A DNA stretch of 15,271 bases from DASPHG01 sp963849605 (GTDB taxonomy: Bacteria; Actinomycetota; Thermoleophilia; Solirubrobacterales; Thermoleophilaceae): assembly GCA_963849605.1 (NCBI GenBank), contig CAWKHX010000012.1:1-15271 (forward strand). Direction: 5' to 3'. The position numbers and the translations under genes are program-made. The notes under the pieces were generated by a model, which saw only the letters and a program-made list of their open reading frames with translations, was not told the origin of the DNA and ran no database searches. This document shows, in pieces, positions 1-8,005 of the stretch (position 1 is the stretch's first letter; every line of letters starts with the position of its first letter).

Positions 1-13
1 GAGCCGGCGCGCC

Positions 14-2618
14 TCACCGCACGCGCCGACTCTGACTGACCTGCGTCCCCACGCGCCCGCCCCCGCGGAGCTTGTTCGCACGGATCTTGTAGTGCAGCCG
101 GCCGCGTCCGAGGCCGGTCGCGCGCAGCGTGATGAACGTTCGCCCACGGCGACCGGTCACCCGCAGCTTCCGCGGCGTCGCCGACGCCCCGGCCACTGAC
201 GAATCCGCGCTGCCGCGAGCCAGCGCGCGCCTGATGCCTCGCCTGCCGATGCGGGCGATCGTGCGCTTGCCGCGCCTCAGCGACAGCTCCGTGAGCTCGA
301 ACTCGTCGTCGTCGTCGCCCCAGCTCACGACGATGTCCGCGCTGTTGCAGTCCTCGTCGAGCGGGACGTCGTCCTCCTCGACCTCGCCCTCCTCGACGAA
401 CGGCTCCTCGTCGAAGTCGAGGTCGATGTCGCAGTTGAGGCGTGAGTCGATCGCGTTGATCGCCCGCTGGAGGTTCCGCCGGTTCACGTTGGCGAAGTAG
501 CGCCCGCCGGTCTCCTCGGCGATCCGCTGCAGCCGCTGGCCGTCGGTCCCGTTGCGGCCGATCTGGAAGCCCAGGACGAAGGTGGGCGGCCCGCCGCGAT
601 GGATCTCGCGGTACTCGCCCACGTTGTGCCCGCCGTCCGTGAGGAAGATCCGCGCTCCCGCTCCGGGGTTCTCGTCCACGAGGACCTCGAAGGCGGCGTT
701 GTAGTTCGTGCCTCCCTCGTCCGCCCGGATCTGGCTCAGCGCCTCCTCGAGGTCGGGGCGGTTGTTCTCCGACCCGAACGGGTCGATCACCTGCGGCGCG
801 AAGATCTTCGAGGCCCCGTCGCCGAACTGGACCGCGCCGATCACCTCCTCGGCGTTGCGCTCCTTGGCCAGCAGGAGGCGGATCGCCTCGGCGCGGAGCT
901 TCTCGGGGTCGGTGCCGTCCATCGAGCCCGAGTCGTCGACCACGACCTCGACGTTGCGCACCGCGCGGCACCCGTCGATCTCCTCTTCCTCTTCGACACC
1001 CGGATCCGGCGGCGGCGGCGCCGGCTCGCCCGGAGCGGGAGGCTCTGGCGGCGCCTCCTTCGGGCCCGCCAGGATGGCTGGCGCCCGTCCTGTCCTCCGT
1101 ACCGGGGGAGCCGAGCACGATGTCGCCCGCGTCGTCGCCGACGACGTCGCCCGTCGCGGCAATCGACTGCCCGACCCTGTCACCGGGCTTGCCGCCGGCG
1201 ATCCGGACCCCGCGCGCGCCGAGCCCGGCGAGGTCGACCTCGCCGGTGAGGCTGTGCCCGAAGACCACGTAGCCGGCACCGCTGTTGTCGCGCGACAGCG
1301 CGTCCGCGGCGGGGGCGCCGACGAGCACGTCGGGCTTGCCGTCGGCGTCGAAGTCGCCGGCCGCGCCCACCGACCAACCCGCCAGGTCGTCGCGGGCGGC
1401 ACCGATGATCCGAACGCCCGCGTCACCGAGCTGCGAGAGGTCCACTCCGCTCGTGGTCGGCTTCCCGAAGACGACGTACGCGGCGCCCGCGTCCGCCCGC
1501 TGCTTCGGCGAGGTGTGCGGGGCGCCGATGACGAGTTCAGCGCGCCCGTCGCCGTTGACGTCGGGCAGGGCAGCGAGCTCGCGCCCGGCCCATCCGGATG
1601 CGGTGCGCAGGTTCTCGGGCGGGTCGGTGCCCGGCTCGACGCTGTCGCTCTCGCCGCCGCTCACCACGTAGCCCTTGTCACCGAGCGAGCCCAGATCGAG
1701 GGTCTCTACCGTCGGCCTGCCCCAGACGACGAACACGCCGCCGGGGCGGCCCTCGCCCACCGGCAGGCCCGGGGCGCCCACCGCGATCTCGCCGCGGCCG
1801 TCGCCATTCATGTCGGGCAGCCCGGTCACGCCCACGCCGGCCAGCGCGCGCGCCGGCCCGTTCATGCGGAAGCCCTGGAACCCGGGGGAGCCGAGGTCGA
1901 CGTCGCCCGTGAACGCAGTCGAGCTGACGAGGAAGGCCGCCCCGCGCGCCTCGGTGCCGCCGCTGCCGGCCGTCGGAGCGCCGACGACGAGTTCTGGCAG
2001 CAGGTCGCCGTTGGCGTCGGGAACCGCCGAGAGGGAGAAGCCGGTGCGGTCGTCGGCGGCGGCCCCGCCGATCACGTGGCCGCCCGCGCCGAGCGCGCCC
2101 AGGCGAACCGTGCCGGTGTCGGCCTTGCCGAACACGAGGTAGGCCGCGCCGACGTCGGCGTCGGCCCCGCGGTCGGCGAACGGAGCGCCGATGGCGAGGT
2201 CAGCCCGCTTGTCGCCGTTCACGTCGCCGAGCCTCGCGACGGACCAGCCGGCCCAGTCGCCCGCGCCGGCGCCCTCGATCCGGAAGCCGGCCGAGCCCAG
2301 ATTGGCGAAGTCGACCTCGCCGGGCGTCGCCGGTCCGAACAGGACGTACGCCGCTCCGGCCCGCTCGCTGCCGTTGACGTCGCTGAACGGCGCACCAACC
2401 ACGAGGTCCTGACGGCCGTCGCCGTTCACGTCGCCCGCGCGGGCCACCGACCATCCGGCGCGGTCCGCCGCCGTGCCCGCCAGGCGCACCGTCGTCTCGC
2501 CTGCCATGTCATAGGTCCCGGACTCGGGGAGGGGCGGCGCGGCGAGCGCAAGCGCGCCCAGTGCGGCCAGGATCGAGAGGCTTCCCGCCACTGCCAACGC
2601 CAATGCCACCCGCTTCAT
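14..2618 (-). CDS. Secreted FG-GAP beta-propeller / vWA-domain protein (frameshifted near 1085)
   Basis: A hydrophobic N-terminus (MKRVALALAVAGSLSILAAL) ending in alanines looks like a Sec signal peptide. Seven FG-GAP repeats of about 60-70 residues follow, their calcium-loop segments near residues 62, 131, 200, 269, 352, 421 and 490 (for example GDVNGDGRQDLVVGAP). Repeats 3 and 7 have degenerate loops. A proline-rich then glutamate-rich linker leads to a von Willebrand A domain with a full MIDAS: DDSGS, then the threonine of GGTNYN, then the aspartate of LTDGG. The C-terminus is acidic, then Arg-rich. Propeller and vWA lie in different frames; the switch is near 1080-1105, just after the last repeat (LGSPGTEDRTG). 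The ATG at 2618 is supported by GGGAGG a few bases upstream. A calcium- or ligand-binding extracellular protein is likely, the exact role unknown. Confidence 0.8.
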
Positions 2619-2680
2619 CCCATACCTCCCGACTCGTTGTTCGTCAGAAAACCTGCGGCCGGTGAAAAGGTGTCGCGTAC

Positions 2681-2710
2681 TTGCCACAGCGGCTCGAGGC
2701 AGGTAGACAT
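2681..2710 (+). promoter_or_regulatory. Sigma70-type promoter of the small membrane protein
   Basis: TTGCCA at 2681-2686 resembles a -35 box. After a 17-nt spacer comes TAGACAT at 2704-2710 as the -10. The ATG begins 6 nt later at 2717, so the transcript would have essentially no leader. No Shine-Dalgarno sequence is evident. This is the best -35/-10 pair seen in the window. Confidence 0.55.
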
Positions 2711-2716
2711 CCGCCC

Positions 2717-2995
2717 ATGGGATGTCTGGTCGCGCTTCTGGCCCTGCTGTCGCCGCGGCTCGCGCTGTTCGCGCTGTGGATCTTCGGCGACCTCCTGGAC
2801 CGGGCCTTCGACAGCTGGGCCGTCCCGCTTCTCGGGTTCTTCCTGCTGCCGTGGACGACGCTCTCCTACGCCCTCTTCTGGGACTGGGGCACCGGCCGCG
2901 AGGTGAGGGGCTTCGAGTGGTTCCTCGTGATCTTCGCCTTCCTGATGGACCTGGCCTCGTGGTTCAGCGGCCAGAAGGCCCAGTCCGAGCGCTGA
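2717..2995 (+). CDS. Small integral membrane protein, function unknown
   Basis: The 92-residue protein begins MGCLVALLALLSPRLALFAL and has about three hydrophobic stretches (residues 3-20, roughly 32-47 and 58-75), with conserved-looking aromatics in LPWTTLSYALFWDW. Small membrane proteins of this pattern are common in actinobacteria and have no assigned function. The ATG at 2717 is preferred over an earlier in-frame codon at 2681 because the latter lies on the -35 box and would add a charged, non-membrane extension. It is divergent from the FG-GAP/vWA gene, with 98 nt between the starts. Confidence 0.75.
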   Translation: MGCLVALLALLSPRLALFALWIFGDLLDRAFDSWAVPLLGFFLLPWTTLSYALFWDWGTGREVRGFEWFLVIFAFLMDLASWFSGQKAQSER

Positions 2996-3042
2996 CGCGC
3001 CGCGCAAGCGCGCCAGCTCCTCGAGCGCAACCGCCCGACCGA

Positions 3043-3074
3043 TTAATTTGGGGAGTGGACTCCGTCCTACTCCC
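3043..3074 (+). promoter_or_regulatory. Promoter with TetR-type operator-like inverted repeat before the MFS gene
   Basis: An AT-rich -10-like TTAATTT (3043-3049) is followed by GGGAGTGGAC (3051-3060), a short TCC centre, and GTCCTACTCCC (3064-3074), ending directly at the ATG. The arms are reverse complements apart from one extra T (GGGAGT/ACTCCC and GGAC/GTCC). Position and form match TetR-family operators that repress drug exporters by blocking initiation. No TetR gene lies in the window, so the regulator is unknown. Confidence 0.5.
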
Positions 3075-4539
3075 ATGACCGCTTCTACCGACAGACAACG
3101 CTGGCTGGCCCTGTACGTCCTCTGCACGGGGATGCTGATGATCGTTCTCGACATGACCGTCGTGAACGTCGCCCTGCCCTACATCCAGGACGACCTCGGG
3201 TTCTCGAACTCGAGCCTCGCGTGGACCGTCAACGCCTACCTGATCGCGTTCGGTGGCCTGCTGCTGCTCGCCGGGCGCTTCGGCGACCTGCTCGGGCGCC
3301 GGGATATCTTCATGGCCGGGCTTGCGCTGTTCACTGTCGCCTCGCTCCTGTGCGGCCTCGCGCAGAGCCAGGAGATGCTCGTGGGCGCGCGCTTCCTCCA
3401 GGGCATCGGCGGTGCGATGACCTCGGCGGTGATCCTCGGGATGATCGTCACGATGTTCCCGGCTCCGCGGGAGCAGGCGAAGGCGATCGGCGTCTACGCG
3501 TTCGTCGCCTCGGGCGGCGGGTCGGTCGGGCTGCTCGCCGGCGGGCTGCTGACCCAGGCGATCAACTGGCATTGGATCTTCTTCATCAACGTGCCGATCG
3601 CGCTCGTGACCGCATATTTCGCCGTCCAGCTGATCCCGCGCGACAAGGGGATCGGGTTCGGCGAGGGGACGGACGTGCCCGGCGCGGTCCTGATCACCAG
3701 CTCGCTGATGCTCGGCGTCTACACGATCGTCAAGCCGGCGGCCGAGAACGGCTGGACCGACGCGCCAGACGCTGCTGCTGAGCGCGCTCTCCCTGGCACT
3801 GCTGGTGGCCTTCGTGGCGCGCGAGGCGACGGCGAAGAATCCGCTGATCCCGCTCGGCATCTTCCGGTCGCGGAACGTGAGCGGCGCCAACATCGTCCAG
3901 GCGCTCAGCGTCTCGGGCATGTTCGCCATGTTCTTCCTCGGCACGCTGTACCTCCAGCGGATCCTCGGCTACGACGCGCTCGAGATCGGCCTCGCGTTCC
4001 TTCCCGGCACGGTCGCGATGGGGCTGATGTCCGCCCGCTACTCCGATCGGCTCGCGGGCGCGGTTCGGTGCGCGCCGCACCCTCGTCGCGGGGCTCGTGC
4101 TGATCATGGGCTCTGGCTCGCGCTGTTCACCCGCGCCCCCGTCGGCGGCGAGTGGGTCGAGCACGTGCTGCCGGTCATGCTGCTCCTGGGCTTCGGCGCC
4201 GGAATGGCGTTCCCGGCGCTGATGAGCCTGGCGATGGCGGACGTCGCGCCGACAGAGGCCGGGCTGGCGTCCGGGCTCGTGAACACGACCGCGCAGGTGG
4301 GCGCGGCGCTCGGCCTTGCCGTGCTGGCCACGCTGTCCGCGTCGCACAGCGACAACCTGATCGCCGACGGCACCGCCACGGAATCCGCGCTCACGAGCGG
4401 CTACCACTTCGCGTTCTGGATCGGCGCCGCGCTGGTCGGGGTCGCGATCGTCGTGGCCCTGGCGGTGCTCAAGCCGGACGAGGTCGCCGAGCACGCTCGC
4501 GAGGGCGCGCCGTCGGAGCCCGCTTACTCCGAGGCGTAA
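3075..4539 (+). CDS. DHA2-family (14-TM, EmrB/QacA-like) MFS drug exporter, with three frameshifts
   Basis: The protein opens with the DHA2 signature LDMTVVNVALPYIQDDLGF, then motif A (GRFGDLLGRR) and WHWIFFINVPIAL, typical of proton-coupled multidrug exporters with 14 membrane segments. The summed length, about 488 residues, fits the family. Three indels disturb it. One lies near 3762, where GWTDA must join QTLLLSALSLALLVAFVARE in the next frame. Two compensating shifts near 4060 and 4110 leave the segment between them out of frame; read correctly it gives RFGARRTLVAGLVLIMG. The frame stays open to the TAA at 4537. Substrate cannot be told from sequence. The ATG at 3075 abuts the operator-like repeat. 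Confidence 0.85.
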
Positions 4540-4542
4540 GGT
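4537..4542 (+). promoter_or_regulatory. Candidate -10 box for a leaderless ABC operon transcript
   Basis: TAAGGT lies exactly 7 nt before the GTG start at 4550 and contains the MFS stop codon TAA. No good Shine-Dalgarno sequence precedes the GTG, so the operon may have its own leaderless mRNA besides read-through from the MFS gene. No clear -35 box was found. Confidence 0.4.
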
Positions 4543-4549
4543 CAGCGTC

Positions 4550-5440
4550 GTGGAGTCCGCGATCAGGCTTCGCGGGATCGTCAAGCGGTTCGGACCGATC
4601 ACCGCTGTCGACGGCCTCGACCTCGACGTCCCGTATGGGACGTGCGTCGGGCTGCTCGGCCCGAACGGCGCCGGTAAGTCGACCACGATGAAGGCGCTGA
4701 CGGCGCAGGTGATCGTGGACGAGGGGGAGATCGAGGTGCTCGGCTTCCGCCTGCCCGACGACTCGAAGCAGGCGCGGGCGGAGATGGGCGTTGCCCCGCA
4801 GCTCGACAACCTCGACGTGTCGCTGACGGTCGAGCAGAACCTGCTCGTATTCGCCCACCTGTACCGCGTGCCGGCGGGCGAGCGCCATGCGGCGATCGAG
4901 CGCGCTCTCAACATCGCCAACCTGACCCCGCGCCGTGACGCGAAGGCCGACGAGCTGAGCGGCGGCATGCGTCGCAGGCTCCTGATCGCCCGCGCCCTTC
5001 TCCACAGGCCGCGGCTGCTGCTCCTGGACGAGCCGACGGTCGGGCTCGACCCGCAGGTGCGCCAGGAGCTGTGGGCGCTGATCGACCTGCTGCGGTCCGA
5101 GGGCGTGTCGATCCTGATGAGCACCCACTACATCGAGGAGGCCGAGCGCCTCTGCGACCAGGTCACGATCATGTCGCACGGCAAGGCCGTCGCGGTCGGG
5201 CCGCCGCGCCAGCTGATCGCCAAGCATGCGGGCGTGGACGCACTGGAGGTCTACGGCCCGCCCTCCCGCCTCACGGAGGTCGAGGGTGAGGCGGCGGCGC
5301 GGGGCTGGCCGACCCGCCGAACGGGCACGTCGGTGACGATCCTGCACGCGAACGGCGAGGTCGAGTTCGACGGCGGGGAGCGGCGTGTGACGAACCTCGA
5401 GGACGTCTTCGTACTACTCACAGGCGAGGAGATCACCTGA
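4550..5440 (+). CDS. ABC-2 type exporter ATP-binding protein (DrrA/NodI-like)
   Basis: This intact 296-residue ATPase has every nucleotide-binding motif: Walker A GPNGAGKST (37-45), Q-loop glutamine in APQLDN (84), signature LSGGM (136-140), Walker B LLLLDEP with the catalytic glutamate at 161, D-loop GLD and H-loop histidine in STHYIEE (193). The roughly 90-residue C-terminal extension after the ABC core is usual for DrrA/NodI-type ATPases that pair with ABC-2 permeases. It presumably powers efflux by the permease encoded next, whose ATG overlaps this gene's TGA (5438-5442). The GTG start at 4550 lies 10 nt after the MFS stop and gives the normal N-terminus. Substrate is unknown (lipid, polysaccharide or drug). 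Confidence 0.92.
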   Translation: MESAIRLRGIVKRFGPITAVDGLDLDVPYGTCVGLLGPNGAGKSTTMKALTAQVIVDEGEIEVLGFRLPDDSKQARAEMGVAPQLDNLDVSLTVEQNLLVFAHLYRVPAGERHAAIERALNIANLTPRRDAKADELSGGMRRRLLIARALLHRPRLLLLDEPTVGLDPQVRQELWALIDLLRSEGVSILMSTHYIEEAERLCDQVTIMSHGKAVAVGPPRQLIAKHAGVDALEVYGPPSRLTEVEGEAAARGWPTRRTGTSVTILHANGEVEFDGGERRVTNLEDVFVLLTGEEIT

Positions 5441-6234
5441 TGGCTTCCGTTCCCGCAGCACGCCGGCTCGGCCGGCTCGAGCCCGCGGCGCTCCAGGGAG
5501 TCATGGTGCGCGAGCTCGTCAACTACTCGTCGTTCTGGCGCTCCTCCAGCTTCTCTTCGATCGTCGATCCGACCATCTACCTGCTGGCGTTCGGGTTCGG
5601 GTTCGGGTCCCTCGTGAGCACGGTCGCCGGCTACGACTACATCGAGTTCGTCGGCACCGGCATCGTCGCGACGACCGTCCTGTTCTCGGGCTGCTTCCCC
5701 GCGATGTACTCGACGTTCGTCAAGTACGAGTTCCAGCACACCTACGACGCGATCCTGGCCGCGCCCGTGGACACCGAGGAGCTGGTCACGGCGGAGGCGC
5801 TGTGGATCTGCGCGCGGACCGGCATCTACGGCTGCGTGCCGATGCTGGTGGCCGTGGTCTTCGGGCTCGACCCGGCGTGGGGGATGCTGCTCGTCCCGAT
5901 CATCGCCGCGCTGGCGGGGTTCGGCTGGGCGGCGTTCGGCATCTTCATCGCCGCGCGATCCAAGGCGATCGAGAGCTTCTCCTACTGGCAGAGCGGCCTG
6001 CTCACGCCGATGTTCCTCGTGGCGGGCACGTTCTTCCCCGTCGACGGCCTGCCGGAGTGGGCGCAGGTGGCGGCTCACCTGAACCCGCTCTACCACTGCG
6101 TCGAGCTCGTGCGCCATGCCGTGTTCGGGTTCGAGGGCTGGATCGACGTCTGGCACGTCGGGTTCCTGGTCGGGTTCGCTCTCATCTCGTGGCGCCTTGC
6201 GATCAAGTTCATGGAGAGGAAGCTGATCCTCTGA
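5440..6234 (+). CDS. ABC-2 type transporter permease (NodJ/DrrB-like)
   Basis: The 264-residue membrane protein has about six hydrophobic spans, for example DPTIYLLAFGFGFGSLV, VTTVLFSG-type and MLLVPIIAALAGFGWAAFGI, and ends with a short basic tail (KFMERKLIL). The segment LLTPMFLVAGTFFPVDGLPEW and the nearby NPLYHCVELVRHAVFG are the typical ABC-2 permease C-terminal signature. It should form a dimer with two copies of the ATPase encoded just upstream. Start and stop both overlap neighbours by one base (5440 and 6234), indicating translational coupling in one operon. No frameshift is seen here, in contrast to the genes that follow. Confidence 0.92.
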   Translation: MASVPAARRLGRLEPAALQGVMVRELVNYSSFWRSSSFSSIVDPTIYLLAFGFGFGSLVSTVAGYDYIEFVGTGIVATTVLFSGCFPAMYSTFVKYEFQHTYDAILAAPVDTEELVTAEALWICARTGIYGCVPMLVAVVFGLDPAWGMLLVPIIAALAGFGWAAFGIFIAARSKAIESFSYWQSGLLTPMFLVAGTFFPVDGLPEWAQVAAHLNPLYHCVELVRHAVFGFEGWIDVWHVGFLVGFALISWRLAIKFMERKLIL

Positions 6235-6498
6235 TGCCGGTGGTGAAGCTGCGCGGCCCCCTCAAGCAGCGGGCCGGCGAACAGGACGAGCACGAGGTCG
6301 CGGGGGCGACCATCGGCGCGGCGCTGACCGAGTTGGAGCGCGCCCAACCCGCGCTCGCGGGGTGGATCCTCGACGAGCGCGGGCGGGTGCGGCGCCACAT
6401 CAACGTTTTCGTCAACGGCGAGCTGGGGGATGCGCGAGACGGCGGTCGCAGACGGCGACCGCATCGACGTCCTGCCGGCGATCTCGGGAGGGTTGCAG
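6234..6498 (+). CDS. MoaD/ThiS-family ubiquitin-like protein, frameshifted; no stop codon before the next gene
   Basis: The N-terminus MPVVKLRGPLKQRAGEQ, the middle RRHINVFVNGEL and the end VADGDRIDVLPAISGG match the beta-grasp sulfur-carrier family, whose C-terminal Gly-Gly is adenylated and thiocarboxylated. One extra G in the G5 run at 6425-6429 shifts the frame; removing it gives a normal protein of about 86 residues up to Gly-Gly (6487-6492). After Gly-Gly there is no stop: two codons (Leu-Gln) lead in frame to the ATG of the BNR protein at 6499. It overlaps the permease stop by one base. Whether it donates sulfur for cofactor synthesis or modifies proteins cannot be told; no E1 or molybdopterin gene is nearby. 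Confidence 0.75.
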
Positions 6499-7572
6499 AT
6501 GACAGAGGTGCTGGTCGGAACGCGCAAGGGACTGTTCGCGCTGGAGGGCGAGCCGGCGGGGAGTTCCAGGTCGCCGGCGCGCGCGTTCGCCGGGGAGCCC
6601 GTCGAGTACGCGATGCGCGACCCGCGCAGCGGCCGCGCTGCTCGCCTCGGTCACCTCCGCGTTCTACGGGCCGAAGGTCTGGTACGCCGAGGACGCGGCG
6701 CGGACGAGTGGGAGCAGGCGGGCGGCGTCGGCCCTCGACGAGGGCGGCGACGACGCGCTCGAGCGGATCTGGACGATCGTCGCCCGGCGAGGCCGACGGC
6801 CTGCGTGTACGCGGGCGGCGACCCGGGCGTCCTGTTCGAGAGCCGCGACGGCGGCCTGACGTGGGAGCTGAACCGCCCGCTCTGGGAGCACCGCAGGCGC
6901 GAGGACTGGCAGCCGGGCGGCGGCGGGCTCTGCCTGCACTCGATCACGCCGTGGCCGGGCGAGCCCGAGAAGCTCGCGCTCGGCCGTCTCCGCGGCCGGC
7001 GTCTGGCTGACCGAGGACGGCGGCGCAGACGTGGCGCAAGGGCACAGGGGCATCGTGCCGAACTACGTCCCCGAGGACACGCCTCCGCGAGGACGCCGGC
7101 GCTGTGCGTGCACCGCATGCACCGCGCCCCGCGGCGGCCCGAGCGCCTCTTCATGCAGTTCCACGGCGGCGTGTACCGCTCGGACGACGCGGGCGAGAGC
7201 TGGGCATCCATCGGCGACGGCCTGCCGTCCGACTTCGGCTTCCCGCTCGCGCTCGACCCGGCCGACCCCGACAGCGCGTACCTGATCCCGCTGACGGCGA
7301 CACCGACCGCGTGACGCCAAACGCGCGCGTGGGCGTCTACGAGACCCGCGACGCGCGGCGCGAGCTGGACCGAGCGCGGCGACGGGCTGCCCCGACGAGC
7401 ACGCCTACCTGACGATCCTGCGCGAGGCGTTCGACGGACCGGCGAGGGCGAGGGGCTGGAGCTCTACTTCGGGGCGACGTCCGGCGATCTGTTCGGGTGC
7501 GGCGACGCCGGGGCGAGCTGGCAGACGGTGGCGACGCGATTGCCGCCGGTTCTGTCGGTTTACGCGTCCTGA
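6499..7572 (+). pseudogene. BNR/sialidase-like repeat beta-propeller protein, about ten frameshifts
   Basis: Read across frames the region encodes one protein of about 360 residues, starting MTEVLVGTRKGLFALEGE and ending VATRLPPVLSVYAS with a TGA at 7570. Asp-box (BNR) segments are clear: FESRDGGLTWELN, VYRSDDAGESWASIGDGLP and CGDAGASWQTV. Pieces such as ALLASVTSAFYGPKVWYAED, AVSAAGVWLTEDGG and ELYFGATSGDLFG lie in different frames. I place shifts near 6560, 6582, 6632, 6700, 6740, 6785, 6975, 7030-7090, 7300, 7350 and 7400. Proteins of this type are annotated as glycosyl hydrolase or exo-alpha-sialidase, but actinobacterial members lack proven activity. Dense indels mean either a decaying gene or a poorly resolved stretch. 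It follows the MoaD-like gene in frame. Confidence 0.7.
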
Positions 7573-7791
7573 GGTGACGCCGGGCGCCGGGCGCGCTGCC
7601 GAGTCCACGCTCCGCGCTGAACCCGCGGCGACGCGACGGGAGGCCGCTGCGCGTCGTGAAGCTGATCGTGGGGCCGTCGGTGGCACCTAGACGGTGAAAC
7701 TAGGAGCACCTCGGAGTCTACCTCAGTCGGCCGGACGTACTTCCATCTGCTGTACCGAAAGCCGCGCCGATTTGCCCGTCGGGCCCACGCA
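7573..7791. other. Intergenic region without recognised gene
   Basis: Short open stretches exist on both strands, but none shows a recognisable protein, start signal or membrane segment. It separates the damaged BNR gene from a small membrane protein and may hold decayed sequence. Confidence 0.4.
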
Positions 7792-7797
7792 TAGGTT
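7792..7797 (+). promoter_or_regulatory. Candidate -10 box, leaderless small membrane protein
   Basis: TAGGTT is followed by 7 nt and then the ATG at 7805. No ribosome binding site is visible. The geometry matches the box before the ABC operon. The -35 region is not convincing. Confidence 0.4.
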
Positions 7798-7804
7798 TCG
7801 CCGC

Positions 7805-7987
7805 ATGGACCGCAACTCCGTCCTCTGGGTTCTGGTCGTCTTCTTCGGCGGCTCCGTCCTCTTCGGAGGGCTGCGGCGGCTGACCGAGGACGAGTCGACA
7901 GGGGTCACGATCGCCGTGCAGGTCGGCGCGCTGGCGATCGTCATCGCGGTGATGGTCGTCGTCGTACGCCGCCGCGCCGGCGACTAG
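7805..7987 (+). CDS. Small two-TM membrane protein, unknown function
   Basis: The 60-residue protein has two hydrophobic spans, SVLWVLVVFFGGSVLFGGL near the N-terminus and VQVGALAIVIAVMVVVV near the C-terminus, with a charged loop (RRLTEDEST) between and a basic RRRAGD tail. It is too short and simple to assign to a family. The ATG at 7805 has a -10 box at leaderless distance, and the TAG ends just before the promoter of the oxidoreductase. Its composition is typical of real small membrane proteins, which supports it despite its size. Confidence 0.55.
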   Translation: MDRNSVLWVLVVFFGGSVLFGGLRRLTEDESTGVTIAVQVGALAIVIAVMVVVVRRRAGD

Positions 7988-7999
7988 TCAGGCCCGGTG

Positions 8000-8005
8000 T
8001 AGGGT
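8000..8005 (+). promoter_or_regulatory. Candidate -10 box of the oxidoreductase gene
   Basis: TAGGGT at 8000-8005 precedes ATC at 8011 by 5 nt. The same hexamer occurs at 9534-9539 before another gene. It implies a transcript beginning at about 8011. Confidence 0.4.

Noticed and set aside
129..500. Ser/Arg-rich plus-strand open frame
   Set aside because: Shadow of the vWA protein C-terminus; low-complexity product typical of GC-rich off-frames.
708..2906. A 732-codon open frame on the plus strand
   Set aside because: It is antisense to the FG-GAP repeats; its regular Asp/Val-rich pattern mirrors the repeat on the other strand, which carries clear family motifs, a signal peptide and a ribosome binding site.
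3730..5124. 464-codon minus-strand open frame
   Set aside because: Lies opposite the MFS and ABC ATPase genes, has no recognisable domain and reads as Arg/Ser/Glu-rich off-frame sequence.
5251..6156. 301-codon minus-strand open frame
   Set aside because: Opposite the intact ABC permease gene; Arg/Glu/His-rich with no domain.
7573..7690. Short plus-strand frame VTPGAGRAAESTLRAEP
   Set aside because: No start signal, no family resemblance, composition of random GC-rich sequence.
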